A stretch of 64,000 nt of DNA. Origin: Micractinium sp. NFX-FRZ (lineage: Eukaryota; Chlorophyta; Trebouxiophyceae; Chlorellales; Chlorellaceae). The stretch is taken from contig JAPTJF010000044.1 in the NCBI GenBank assembly GCA_029339195.1, positions 166,327 to 230,326 on the forward strand, read 5' to 3'. How positions within the stretch are numbered: position 1 is the first letter of the stretch; each line of letters opens with the position of its first letter. The notes beneath the pieces were generated by a model. That model did not search any database. It worked only from the letters and a program-made list of their open reading frames with translations, and was not told where the DNA came from. Made by a program: the position numbers and the translations under genes. Shown here piece after piece: positions 32,401-43,900 of this stretch.

Positions 32401-34184
32401 GGTACACCTGCCGGCTGTGGGGCAGCAGGAGTGCATCACCCGCCGCTGCCGCTTTCACATGTAGGCTGGCAGGCAATTGGGAGCCTGCCCGCCGGGCTGC
32501 CGTGACCGCCCGCCTGCGCTGCCAGCCTACTGCTTGCCAAGCTTGCCAGGCCCAGCTCAGCACTCACAGCCGCTTAGCCGGCCCAGCCCAGTTCAGCGCT
32601 GGAAGTTGCTTAGCCTGCCCAGCCCAGCTCAGCACAGGCAGGAGGCACAGCATGGTCGCGGCTGCTCAGCGCCCGCTGGCAGCGCACTCACCTGAAGGCC
32701 ACGTCGCAGCTGCCGTCAGGCAGTGACAGCTCCATTGCGTCGCCACACCTGCAGGCAAGGACGGGCAGGGGTGGAAGGGGTGGAAGGCCGGGGTGGAAGG
32801 GGTGGAAGGGAGGAGGGTGGACAGCGGGGTGGGAAGTGGGCAGAGCATACACACAACGGGCGGATGTGGACAGTCGGAATGGTGCACTTGGTGCGCCAGC
32901 TAGAGCGGGGCAGCCATGCCGCGGCTGCGGGCATCAGCATCCACTTGGCACGAGCGCTGCCAACACAGCACCCGAACCTTCCGGTGCGCTGCCCTGATGT
33001 TGCACATTACGTAACGAGAGAGTGGACGGTCGCCCCCTCCCTCCTGGACTTCATGTTGCAGTGGTGCGCGTTGGAGGCCCGGTTCTAACAATTGCCCTGA
33101 CATTGTAACGTGACAGAGAGAGCTTACAGTTTCGGCCCGCCCTCACCTGAAGTCGATGTTGCCGTAGTGCGCGTTGGAGGCCCGGTTCTGGTCAATCAGG
33201 TTCTCCATAAAGTCCAGGGCAACCACGCTCTTGGCCTTGGTGGCCAGGGGGCCCGTGAACCTGCAGAGCCACAACACAAAGAGGGCAAAGTGCTTCTGGT
33301 GAAGAGGGTCAGGCAATCCAGGGCAAGCACGCTGTTGGCCTTTGTGGCCAGGGGACCGGTGAACCTGCGGAAACACAACACGGGGACAAAGATGAGCAAC
33401 AAAGTGGGAGCATATACCAAACCCAGGGCACCGACGCCCTCAGCCCTGCTGGCACCAGGGCAGGCAACCCTGCATGGTGGTGTTTGAAAACACAGCGACG
33501 CACACACGACCCGGAGGCCTTGCAGCCCAGCCCAGCCTGGACCCCGCCCACCTGCCGATGCCCGCCCCCAGCTCCACCAAGCGCAGCCCATCAATCGGCC
33601 CCAGCAGCTTGAGCACCTGCAGAAGGACACGCCAGCAAAGGCAACCAAACGCTGTCCAGTTAGAAGGGAATGCATGATGTGCGATGAGGGGCTGCGCACC
33701 GGCCCCAGCAGCGTGGGCACCCTGCAGAGTGACGTGGCAGCAAAGGCAGCCCAGTGACGTCCCAGTCAACAGGCATGCACGTCCACCACCAGCTAAGATG
33801 CTGCGCTCCAGCTCATCTTGGACATGTCAACGTGATGCATACAGCATGAACGCCGCCACACCCGGTGCCCAGCACCCGACAGCAGCAGCACCCAGCCTCC
33901 CAGCTCTGAGGGGGTCCTGCCAGCACCCACCAACAGGACCATTCCACATGCACTGGCAGCTGAGCATATCACTTTGCCTGCCTTGCTGCCAGATTGTCCG
34001 CCTTGCAGACACAGGGGGATATACAAGAAAAGGACGGCGAGCACCCACGTACCTCGGGCCGCTCGAGCTTGTCGATATCCGCTGCCTTGCTGTCAAGCAT
34101 CATTGCCTCCACCGTCGCCTCCCCGCTGTGCTCCTTCCAATACGCCTTCTGCGCCTGGCGCTCCGACTCCGTCATCTGTGTCAT
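26473..34184 (-). CDS. NMT1: Phosphoethanolamine N-methyltransferase (tandem SAM-methyltransferase domains)
   Basis: Nineteen exons join in phase: 34184-34053, 33616-33552, 33260-33147, 32748-32692, 32206-32140, 31764-31676, 31269-31221, 30910-30806, 30435-30366, 30050-29983, 29487-29421, 29089-29030, 28585-28530, 28134-28019, 27814-27756, 27507-27440, 27262-27197, 26921-26832 and 26610-26473, about 511 residues (plant PEAMTs have about 490). The first methyltransferase domain shows [22 protein letters not shown] and [12 protein letters not shown] with NPTHYR. The second shows [64 protein letters not shown] and [11 protein letters not shown]. This bipartite layout is diagnostic of plant-type PEAMT, a cytosolic enzyme making phosphocholine from phosphoethanolamine in three SAM-dependent steps. 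Introns hold many exon-end copies. Assignment very strong. Confidence 0.95.
26757..26810. repeat. AT-rich TA/CA microsatellite in methyltransferase intron 18
   Basis: A run of ATATAT, GTACATATG and CATACATATACACATA stands out against the GC-rich surroundings. It lies in the intron between exons 26921-26832 and 26610-26473. Confidence 0.8.
28899..29056 (-). repeat. 79-bp tandem pair covering the methyltransferase exon 12 donor
   Basis: About 28899-28977 and 28978-29056 are near-identical. Both contain AAAACAATGC, CACCGGCAGCAC, CACCCACCCGACAGGTCC and the end of the exon coding YGVDLS with its donor. The right-hand copy is the real exon end (29089-29030). The left-hand copy is intronic. Confidence 0.85.
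29342..29382 (+). repeat. CCTG tetranucleotide repeat
   Basis: About nine CCTG units in the intron between exons 29487-29421 and 29089-29030, flanked by shorter GCCTGCC runs. Confidence 0.85.
30979..31030 (-). repeat. Copy of the methyltransferase exon 8 acceptor and start
   Basis: The sequence repeats the acceptor CTGCCTCAG and the codons for [13 protein letters not shown] of the true exon (30910-30806) with one or two changes. It lies upstream in the same intron and has no following donor in frame. Confidence 0.85.
33312..33366 (-). repeat. Copy of the methyltransferase exon 3 acceptor and start
   Basis: On the minus strand it reads a CCGCAG acceptor, then codons for [16 protein letters not shown]. 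The true exon (33260-33147) reads [16 protein letters not shown]. The copy then diverges. Another fragment of the same exon (GCGCGTTGGAGGCCCGGTTC on the + strand) lies downstream at about 33062-33085. Confidence 0.88.
33705..33765 (-). repeat. Decayed copy of the methyltransferase exon 2 start and upstream intron
   Basis: The + strand GGCCCCAGCAGCGTGGGCACC and GGCAGCAAAGGCAGCC parallel the true exon start and flank at about 33595-33650 (GCCCCAGCAGCTTGAGCACC, CCAGCAAAGGCAACC). Confidence 0.7.
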
Positions 34185-36149
34185 CCCGGCCGTCTGTAAC
34201 TGCTGCCCGCCTGCCTGCCTGCCTGCCAGCTGCCCGAAGTGGGTGCCTTGGAATGGTGCTGCGGAAGCGAGGTTCGGCTGCCTGCGAAGTCAGGAAGGCA
34301 GCATGGCAGATCCGGTTCAGTGCAATTCAGCGAGCATAAGAGCGAGCAGGGTGCTGCAACGGGTGGCACACCGGCGGCCAGGGCAAGGCGGCGTGCCGAG
34401 CGGCGGCAAGGGCTAGCTGGGGGCGGGCTATCCTCGGCAGCATCCCCGGTTATCGGGCGAATTGAGATTGTGATCGCGAAGCGCAGCGTCCCCAGCCGCC
34501 TGCTCTGGCTCCATCGGACAAGGGCCAGGGCGAGGCATGCTGGAGCAGGCCCCGGCGCCTCGTGGCCATGCAGCATCCGCAGATCGACCATGGGAGCATG
34601 GTTGCTGCTGCCATCGCACCGATCCCTGCTCACGCTCAGACGCTGAGGGAGGTCTTGAAGAAGCACCGCTTGCTGCTACCGCTTCGCCGTAGACGGACAA
34701 CACACGATCTGAGGTGCGTGGGCTCGGGTTGGCCGACAATTGCGCCCGCCATGGGGCGACCCCACCCGCCGCGCAGGGCACGCCCGCTGGCGGCCGGCGT
34801 GTATGAACATCTCCAGCCTACCGCTGCTCCTGCCACACGTCAGGCCCTACCACGCCTCCCCAGCTGGTTTCCATTCCCGCACTGGCATCAACAGCTGCGC
34901 CCACGCAGGCAGTGCCTCTTGCCGTGCTCCGCAGCCCCCACAGCACCGCAATCGCTCCCGTCTCCCGCCTCCACCTCCCATACACGGCCCCGGCAGCCAA
35001 TGTCCAATGCCTGCCTCTCCATCTTCTGTACGTGGTGATCACACCCCAAGCAGCCATCTTCAACGCTAATCTTGCTGCCAAAGCGAATCTGTCGAGCGGC
35101 AGCCGCGGCCACCCGCCGGCAAAGCGGTTGCCAGCAGCGGGTAGCAGCTGCGGATTGCACGCACTGCCATCTCGAGGGGCGCCGAGCAAAACTCACAGTC
35201 TTGGCAAGTATCTTTGACAAGGGTGGCTCATTAGGTAAGGGTGGCGTGGGTGGGCGGGCGGGTGAGCCGTTGCAAGAGGAGGGGAGGGCGAGGTGGTGGG
35301 GTTCAGTTACCGGCGCTCTTCTGGGTTCCACCAAACAGTTGGGGGTGGTTCAGAGTTGAGGCTCGCCTTGAGATTTGCTGGGCGAGTGTTGATGGGCAGG
35401 TAGGTGGGCAGAATCCACGGCATTGTGTGTTGAAACATGCTTGCTTGACACATACTTGCGGTTGAAACACACAGCAAGTGGGTGCTCACATGAGGGAGCG
35501 GGAGCGCTCGCATCATTGCCAGGCGCAATTAGTGCTGCCGCCGACAGGGCAAGGGGTGTTGTGTGGGCAGTGTGACTGCACGCGAAAGATAATGAAACCA
35601 GCAAGTTGAAGGGCAAAAAGGTGGCTTGCCACTTACTTGCGATTGAAGCGCACAGCAAGTGGGTGCTCACATGAGGGAGCGGGAGCGCTCGCACCACTGC
35701 CAGCCGCAATTAGTGCTGCCGCCGACGACAGGGCAAGGGGTGTTGTGTGGGCAGTGTGAATGCACGCGAAAGATAATGAAACCAGCAAGTTGAAGGGCAA
35801 AAAGGTGGAGGATTTGGTAAAAACAATGCGGAGAGAAGGAACGGGCAAAGTGCCAGCGGCGGCGGCAGCGGAAGTTGTGCACAGGGGAAAAGCATCAAGG
35901 GTGCTGGCCAGCTGGCCAGCTGCATGCAGCATTGTTAGAGGAAAAAACAGCCGCGCAGGCCAGCTACAGGCAGCTGATGTCTTTGAATCCTGACCCTCCT
36001 TGAAAATAGCAGCTTGGCAAGCGCGTTTCTTCTTTCCCCATTCGTAGGGGGCGAAAGCGCGAGGAGCGCACGTCTGGCCGCTCGACCACAGCGTCCACAG
36101 CTGGCGGCCAGGCCAGCGCCATGCCAGCACGGCAGCGCGACCTCAGCGC
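34185..36149. other. Intergenic: methyltransferase promoter side and 3' flank of the tandem-paralogue gene
   Basis: No gene is confidently supported. The left part is upstream of the methyltransferase ATG. A weak + strand exon candidate (34589 to about 34712: MVAAAIAPIPAHAQTLREVL, then Arg-rich, ending at GATCTGAG/GTGCGT) has no clear partner exon. The right part, about 35400-36149, is pyrimidine-rich on the minus strand and fits the 3' UTR of the minus-strand membrane-protein gene. It contains a direct repeat and a 77-codon + strand ORF at 35760-35993 (MHAKDNETSKLKGKK start) that matches nothing known to me. Confidence 0.4.
35452..35808. repeat. Direct tandem repeat, about 173 bp, two copies
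   Basis: 35452-35624 and 35633-35808 are nearly identical, sharing GTGGGTGCTCACATGAGGGA, GGCAAGGGGTGTTGTGTGGG and AAGATAATGAAACCAGCAAG. They differ by a few substitutions and a 3-base insertion (GAC). One substitution turns CTG in the left copy into the ATG of a small ORF in the right copy. Confidence 0.9.
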
Positions 36150-39100
36150 TCACAGCACGATGTCCAGCAGGTGCCACGTCAGCGCCGACACCATGAGCGC
36201 CCGTGTGGCCAGCACCCACCCTGGCTCCAAGTCCTCTGCTGTCGCCCCATCCAGCTGCATCCCCCAGTCCTGCTGTCGCTCCTTCTGCACCTGCCAGCGC
36301 CGCCGCAGCTCCCTGCCCCGCTCCTGCAGCCGGCTTTGGGCCTCCGCAGCCGCGGCGGCAGCGCCAGCACCGGCATCAAAGAAAGGCGCTGCCCCCAGCG
36401 CCCCCGAGCCACCCAGTGCCGCCGCGGGTGCCTCTGCGCCACCGGGCCTGGCAGGCTCTGCTGCTGCTGCTGCCGCCGAGGCTGCCTGCGCTGCCTGCTG
36501 TGCCTGCTGCGCCAGCGCTGCCAGCTCCTCATCTGGCACCACCATCGCCTGGCACTGCTGCCGAAACTGCCACAGCATCTGCACTCCCACCAGCGCGGTG
36601 CGGGTGGGCAGGGGGAGGGCAGTTGGGCAGGTGGGAGGGGACGAAACCTCGAGGCGGTCACCAGCACCGCCCTGGGTGGCCCGGGCAGAACCTGGCAGAG
36701 CCGCAAGCTACCACGGCATCAGCGGCAGGGCGGCAACATGTAGGGGGCAACCGAGGGTGGGGTGGGCACAGGGTGCCGGAGCTGCCGCTGTTGCCATGGC
36801 TGGATCCCCCGCTCGCGCACCTGCTTCTCCAGCCGAAACAGCAGGTAGGCTGGCATCAGCCAGCACAGTGTGACCAGCAGGAAAGCTTGAACCTTGACGC
36901 AGCTAATCACGGCACCCGTGGCTGCAGGACGGGCAGCGGGCCGGGGTGGGGAGGGGCCGCGGGGGCAAATGTGAGGCAGTCCGCAAGGGGAGGAGCATAT
37001 AGGGGGCTGTACAAAAGGAGAGCACACAGGAGACAGTACGTAAGGCGGGAGGGGAAAAGCGTATGGGAGGCAGTGCTTATGGGAGGGGGAGCACCCAGGA
37101 GGCAGTGCATATGGGAGGGGGAGCACCTGGGAGGCAGTGCATCTGGGAGGGGAGCACTCAGGAGGCAGTGCATATGGGAGGGGGAAGCACCGAGGAGGCA
37201 GTACGTATAGGAGGGGAGAACCCAGGAGGCAGTACATCGAGGTAGGAGTGCATTAAGGTGGGCAGAGCACACAAAATGATATTAGGGGGCGGGAGAGCTG
37301 CGTGGCTGGTGCATGAGGCGGGTGCCTACCGTCGGTTGGCGTGGTGGACTGAAGTGCCAGCGGCACCGGCAGCAGGCGGAAGGGGGAGGTGAGGAGGCGC
37401 AGGGCGTCGGCAGCTGCGTGGAAGTGCTGCGTGTCGCCTGCAAACCAGGGCGGGCAGTGGCAGTCAGGGTATGAGCGACGCAGGCAGCAGGGGGCGGGCG
37501 CCTGCCCTGTGCTGTGCTGTGCTGTGCTGTGCTGTGCTGTGCTGTGCTGTGCTGCGCTATGGGCGCCACAAAGCGAGCCATTAGTGAGGACAGTGGAAGA
37601 GCGGGGGGTAGCAACAGCAATCGACGGTACCGACCCACCTGGGAAGTCGAGGCATGTCTCCTAGCACAGGCGCAGCTGCACACAGCAAGCCAAAGGTGAC
37701 ACCAGCCCAGCCCACAGACACCTGGGGAGGCCCACCTGGGAAGTCGCGGCATGTGTCCTGGCAGAGGCGCAGCTCCAGCGGGAGGTTGGCCAGCAGTATC
37801 AGCGGCTTGAAGAGGAGGAAGCGGCGGAAGCGCATGCGGTACCTACAGTACCACGAGAGGCCGCGCAGGCGCTGGGATCAGGGAGGAACGCTCTCACAGG
37901 ACGTGCGTGCAGTACATGCAGTACCACGTGCGGCGGTGCCGGCAGCAGGGTCAGGCAACCGCGGAGGAGGATGAGGCAGGAGCTCGTGCAGTGCATGCAG
38001 TACCATGTGCGGCAGTACCGGCAGCGAGAAATCAGGGGCGAGAGGCAGCGCCAAGACTGCCCCCCTGCCCCCCTCGACCCCACGCCCGTGATGGCCCCTC
38101 AGCTCCCCACTACACAGCCCCTCACATGAGCGGCCCACCACACATGAGGCGCCCACAAAACAGGCCCCTGCTCACAAGAGTGCATCCACCGTCTGCCAGA
38201 ACACGGTTGAGGACAGGATGTAGCTGGCCAGGAAGGCGGCGGGCCCGGATGGCTGGATTTTGTGCTGCACAGCGCATGGGGGGCGTACCGCAGGGCGGGC
38301 ATGGGGCACGCAGTGGGTGAGTGGCTGAGCCCACAATCAGCTCCAGCGCATGGCACTGGCAGGCTGGGCTTTCAGGCGGCCTTGTGGGACCGTGGTGGGC
38401 GATGCAGGCTCCTCGAGTCCGCGGGATGCCAGGGTTGGGTCCGCAGGGAGAGAATGCAACAGTGCTGAGAATGCAACAGTGCTTCAACGGTGAATGCACG
38501 CCCACAGTGCTGCACCGAGGGTGAGCGTGGCCTGCCAGCACAGCAGCCAGCCAGCCAGCAAACAAGCCTGGCTGTCCCTCACCTGCAGGCGCACATACCG
38601 CCCCAGCTGCCCGCCGATTGCGTAGTGGAAGAAGAAGCTGCGGGGAAGGTGGGTGATCGAGTTCAAAAGGCAAGTGATGTGCGCAACGGCGGAAGGGGCT
38701 CACGTGCACCCAGCACAGCCTCCGGCCCTTGTGTGCTACGGTCGGGCAGGCAGGGGCAGGCGTCCCGGCGCTGACGTGGCCAACCTCCGTGTCGCACGCC
38801 ACCGCACCAGCCGCCACATGCTCCCACACAAATCATGTATTTTCATATAAACAATGCACTCCCCGAGCCATGCCAACCCACACCCCCACTCAATCACTCA
38901 CGCATCCAACACATTCCAACCCATTCCAACCCAACAAAAAGTGCGCAACCTCTTGCTCACTGCGCGAGAAGCAGGAAGTCCCGGTGCCTGACATGGAACG
39001 TGCGCGCCCACCTGCAGCAGAGCAGCGCACAAGAACCAAGACAAGACATTGCCGGCCTTCGATTCAGGTGGCGGCAGAGTGTTGTGTTGTTCACCGCCCT

Positions 39101-40296
39101 AGGGCCACGGGCCGCTTGAGGGCACCCCCCTTGCGGGCGGCTGCCCACCCACCCTCACAGGGATTCAGCTCCCAGAAAACGAAAAGGAGCAGCACTGCTG
39201 TTGCCAACGCGAGCCCAGCTCTGGCAGTTGCAAGCGGCGGTGTGCCAGGGCCGCCCAGCAAGGGAAGGGCACAAGGCGATGAGCGGGGCGGGGCACACAG
39301 ATGGTGCAGGCGGCGGCGCAGCGGAGGCGGCAGGGAAATCTGGCAGGGCAGTGATCCCTTGGCAGAAGCCGGCATACCATCTGTGCGCATGCCTCACGCA
39401 TGCCTCATGCACAGCGGAGCAGGCTGCCACGTGACAAAGCAGGCGGCAAGATGACAGCGGCACCCGCATTGGGAGCGGCAGCAGCGGCCAGGGGCAGGCG
39501 GTGGCGCGCGTGGCACGCGGCGACGCTGCCAACCGGAGGCACAAACGCGGCGGCGCCAGCGCGCGCCTTGACAGAGCACGCAAGCTCCCCACCGCCACAG
39601 CCACACACACCAACGGCAGCACCCACCTAGAGAGCAGCAGGGGCCAGAGGCAGGCCGCGGCGCACCCCACAGCAGCCGCCAGCAGGTCGGGACGGTGCAG
39701 CTGAGCCAGGGAGGGCAGCAGGGAGAGGTAGACCAGCATGCCCAGGGAGGTGCCAAAAATGTCGCTGCTGATCTGCTTGGATGCAAAGTGCCTGCAGAAG
39801 GGGGAGGGGCCGGCCGAGAGCGTGGGCGGGCGTGAAAACGGCAGTACAGAGGTGTACGTTGTGCGCGGGGGGAGCGGGGGGGGGGAGGGCGGGAGGATTG
39901 GGCAGCCCAAGAAAGCGTGTGCAGAGTGCTACCGCAAGAGAGCTTTTGTGCGACACACAGATTGGGTGGCAGGGTGTAGGATAAAGAGCAGCAGGAAGGA
40001 CCAGGACCACGAGGGGACCAGGCGACACGTCGCGCGCGGCCGGCGCCCGGCCGGCGGCGGCGCCTGTGGTGCAGCGCCTGCAGCTGCGAGGAGCCCCCGC
40101 CGTTCCGCTATTTACAGCCTCGCCACTGCAACCGACGCTTCTGCAGCCCACGACCAGCACCTGGGCTCGCAAATACGTCACGGTGGCCCGCCGCTTACAA
40201 CACGTTTGGCTCTGGTGCGCCGAAAACTCACCGATTGAACTGATCTGCGAGCTCTCGCTCGCTAATTAGGGGCAAGCCGAACACCCCGGCCGGCAT
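36150..40296 (-). CDS. Multi-pass membrane protein of unknown family, tandem paralogue A
   Basis: Nine exons join in phase: 40296-40232, 39791-39627, 39011-38961, 38637-38583, 38264-38176, 37842-37736, 37437-37330, 36921-36821 and 36578-36150, about 389 residues. The cytoplasmic-looking N-terminus (ERELADQFNRHFASKQISSD) leads into hydrophobic segments MLVYLSLLPSLAQL and AAAVGCAAACLWPLLL. Later segments are LASYILSSTVFWQTVDAL, LFKPLILLANLPLEL, VQAFLLVTLCWLMPAYLL and a C-terminal ALTWHLLDIVL. Roughly six membrane spans are likely, with conserved short motifs VRHRDFLLLAH, RYVRLQ and YRMRFRRFLLFKP. Paralogue B follows in the same orientation with the same motifs and intron positions, so this is a tandem duplication. 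I do not recognise the family. An in-frame ATG at 40338 would add 14 residues. Confidence 0.8.
37060..37235 (+). repeat. Minisatellite, about 38-39 bp units, in paralogue A intron 7
   Basis: Five or more diverged units share GGGAGGGGGAGCACC and GAGGCAGTGCATATGGGAG. The array lies between exons 37437-37330 and 36921-36821. Confidence 0.8.
37507..37555 (+). repeat. GCTGT pentanucleotide repeat
   Basis: About nine tandem GCTGT units in the intron between exons 37842-37736 and 37437-37330 of paralogue A. Confidence 0.9.
37631..37680 (-). repeat. Decayed copy of the paralogue A exon 6 end and donor
   Basis: GACCCACCTGGGAAGTCGAG and CATGTCTCCTAGCACAGGCG mirror the true exon end (about 37728-37775), which codes LELRLCQDTCRDFPG and its donor. 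The acceptor side of the same exon also has two decayed copies at about 37910-38035 (core GCAGTACCACGTGCGGC). Confidence 0.7.
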
Positions 40297-40966
40297 GCCC
40301 CCCACCGCCACTCCTGTGGCGTGCCAAGAGCTGCGCATCGCTGTGAGAGATCACCCCGCCCGGCGGCGCCCAGCCGACGATGGCCTAGTGCTGCCTTGCC
40401 AGAGTGGCGGCGCTCCCGCCAGGCCGGTACACTTTTAGGGCGGCGGCGAAGTCTCAGTTCTGGCCATTCTCCTCCCCCGCCCTTGCTGCATTGTCACACT
40501 GATACCTACTGCTCAGGTGTGCAGCCAGTAAAACGTGGGCATGAACCCACCCAACCGGCCTGCAAGCTGACGCCTTGAACAACAACAACAGTGCTGGTGC
40601 CGCCGCACCACGGGTGGTCGGCACTCAGCCACCCCTGGTGGCTTGCCATCCTGCAGGGCTTGCTGGGAACAAGTAATCAACTTTCCGCACACAATGTTGC
40701 TGCTGACTCGGCTTCCTCCAATACTTGAATGCGTGGTGGTCTGAACACAGGCCCAGCAGGCCCAGGCAAGGGTGGACAGTCGGGGCAGGAAGCTTGCTTG
40801 CTACTGTCGGCTGGCTCCAGATACAGTGGAGCACCCGTTGTGAGACATCAGCACTGCTCACCACGCTGCCTGGTCAGGTCTAGACTTTACAGCTTACCGC
40901 CGTTAGGCAGGCACTACAGTCCAAGGTGCACGCAGGCATTGCAGCACGCGGCGCCCTGGCGTTGCA
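40297..40966. other. Spacer between the two tandem membrane-protein genes
   Basis: 670 bases holding the promoter side of paralogue A and the 3' UTR of paralogue B. A possible 14-codon N-terminal extension of A begins at 40338. No other coding signal was seen. Confidence 0.45.
40887..40891 (-). promoter_or_regulatory. Putative TGTAA polyadenylation signal of paralogue B
   Basis: TTACA on the + strand (TGTAA on the minus strand) lies about 75 bases beyond the stop codon at 40967. Confidence 0.4.
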
Positions 40967-43900
40967 TCAAATGACCCACAGGTTGACAAGTGTGTCCAGC
41001 GCATGCCACGTCAGCCCCACCAGCAGCAGCGGTACGCCCCATGCGGGCCAATCCTGCGTCACCAGCAACGCCTCCGCCGCCCACCCAGTGGCACTCCCCT
41101 CCCTCCGCTCGGGCCACGGCGGAAGCGCCGGCTGCAGCGGCTGCAGCAGACCCTGCGGCAGCGCCTCAGCCAGGCAGCGCCGCAGGCTCAGCACCCAGCT
41201 GTCTTGGGTGCCGCTGCTGCGCCCGCTGTGCCCGCTGCCCTGCCGGCTGCACCGCCCGCTGGCCGCCGTCGCCGCTGCCGCGCCGGGCCTGCTGCCTGCT
41301 GCTGCTCCCGCTGCCACCAGCATTACCTGTTACCGCTCCTCACCCGCGCACCAGGCAGCCAGCGCAGTGGCGGCGGCAGCGCAGGTGGCCCCCACGGCCA
41401 GCGCAATCCCAGCACCACAGGCGCACATGGCCATCGCCGGAAGCAGCACTGCTGCTGGGAGCAGCAGGGGGTGCCACGCCGCCGCCGCCGCCACCGCCGC
41501 TGCAGCTGCAGCAAGGGCGCCGCCTGGCTGCCTCTGCTGCTGCCCCGCCGCCGCTGCTGCTGGGGGGCTTGTGCTGTCTGTAGTAGCACCGGCTCTGCCT
41601 CCTGCAGCCTCATTTCCATCCCTGCTGGCTGGCTGCTCATCGTGGTTTGAAGAGCTTGCACGTGCACGCTGTGCTGCTGCGGGCTGCAGTGCCACCTCAG
41701 CGCCACTGCTTGGATGGCCATCGCCAGCGGCCGGTGCATGCTCCGCTGACACAAACGCGCTGAGCATCTGAGGCGGGCAAGGGGAAGCAGGACAGCGGTG
41801 TGAGCACACTTTGTGGACGGCACAGCACATGCAGCAGCACAGCGGGATGGTGCGGTCCGCATGGCAAGCCCAGGGCGGTCGGGCAGCATGGTGGAAAGCC
41901 AAGCACAGCCGGCCGGTGCCTGCCTCATGCAGGAGAGGACCCAGCCGACGGCCAGAGGCGCTTTACCGCCTGCTGCATCTCGCGCGCACACACACACACA
42001 AGCAATCCGCCGTGATTCAATCATTCTCGCACACGCATGCGCAGGAGGCGGGCACAAGGGGCACAGCACGCCAACAAGAAGAGGAGAGGAGCGGGCACGC
42101 GACACCCAAGCCATAGGCACCGCAGCTTGCTTGCGCACCTGCTGCTCCAGGGAGTGGAGGATGTAGCATGGCAGGATGTAGCTCAGCGTGAGCAGCAGGA
42201 ATGCCTGGACTGTGAAGCAACTGGAGGCGGGACCTGCAGCAGCCCAGGCAGACAGCGGGACCGCGGGCGGGACGTCAGGGGGGCAGAGGAGGCAGACTGT
42301 AAAGGCGCGCGCTCTGCCAAGGAGTGGAACACGCATTGCGCAGCTGATGGGCGCATCAAGACGCCTAGAGGTTGCCAAGCCGAGGCGATCTGGCGGCGTG
42401 CCAGAAGGCCGGCACGGCAGGCCCGACAAGAGCAGGGCGCATCATGCGTGTGCCTGCCGTTGGCCTGCCATGCCACGCCTGCCTGCCTGCCATGCACATG
42501 TGTCTGCCGCCATACAGCTGTCGACACCACCCCACTCACGGATGGGAAATTTTGTGAGCAGATGCTTGTAAGCTGATGCTCTAAAGCCCGTATGCACACG
42601 GACATGTGCGCATGCTCAAGCAACCACCGAACACCAGCCCATCCCAGCCCGGATCAGAGCAGCGCACCTGCGAGCGCTCCCGATGCAGCCAGCGGCTGCG
42701 GCAGCGGTCGGAAGGCGGCAAACGCCAGCCGGGCCACGTCAGCCGCCATCGCAAAGAAACGGGTCTGGCCTGCAGCGGGAGGGGGACAAGCAATGGCCTG
42801 CTGCTCTGGTACAAAGCAGGGCACAGTGCGCCCAGAATCTCTCAGCAATGCTGCCGCACATGCGCTCTCCAATTCAAGCTCTCAAATGCAGGCACAAGAC
42901 AGAAGAGGCCCAGCTGGCATGTCGTGGCATGTCTGCTGGCACAGGCGCAACTCCAAGGGCAGGGCCACCATGAGAATCAGAGGTTTGAAGAGGAGGAAGT
43001 GGTGGAAGCGCATGCGGCACCTGCAGTACCATGCAGAGTGCAGTACGGGGCAGTAAAATCATGACAAATAGTTGTTTGCGGGGCCTGCGGTAGCAATAGG
43101 AGGTGTTGGGCAGTACAAGGCAGGGCAACCGTGAGGATGAGCGTGGTAAGAGCAGGGAGCGGTACCGGTGGAAAGTGCATGCGATACCTGGGAGGTTGCC
43201 AAGGTACAGCCTGCACCAACCAACGCACGCTGCCCGTCCCTTCCCTCCCATCACGGCCCCCGCCAGACTCCCCAAAAAGGCACAGCACCGCGCCGAGGAA
43301 CGGCCAAAGCACAACTGAGACTGGCACATGCCATCCGACACGCTCCTGTCAGCCCCGCCCCCTTAACAACATCCAACAGGCATGCAGAGCACCAACCAAC
43401 CACCCGCAGCCAATGCATGCATAGCAGCACGGTGATGGACCGCCAGAGGACCGTTGAGGCTCCCCTCAACATTATCCAACAGGCAGCAGCATGCATCCAC
43501 AGCGCACGCACAGCAGCACATCAGTGGACTGCCAGAGGACATCCAAACGGCATCCGCAGCAGCAACCAACCAACCACAGCGCACACACAGCAGCACATCG
43601 ATGGACTGCCAGAGGACCGTTGAGCTGAGCACGAAGCCAGCGAGGAAGGCTGCCGGGGAGGAGGGCGGGTCAAAGCGCTGGTGCAGCCGCACAAAGCGGG
43701 CAAACTGGCCGCCGCAGCTGTAGTGGAACAGCATGCTGCGTGGAGGGGGAGGGGGCGGGGGAGTTGGGTGCGGGGTGAGCTGCGCAGGGCGGGCAGACAA
43801 CAGCGGGGCACAGCCTTTGTAAATACACACGCAATGCTGGCGGTGGAAGGGAGGGGACGGGAGGGCGGATGGGGGCGGGGGGCATGGTGTGCTGAGTGGA

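Noticed and set aside
34912..35334. Frames on both strands between the methyltransferase and paralogue A genes
   Set aside because: They show no recognisable motif, no supporting splice partners, and overlap one another; kept only as an intergenic note.
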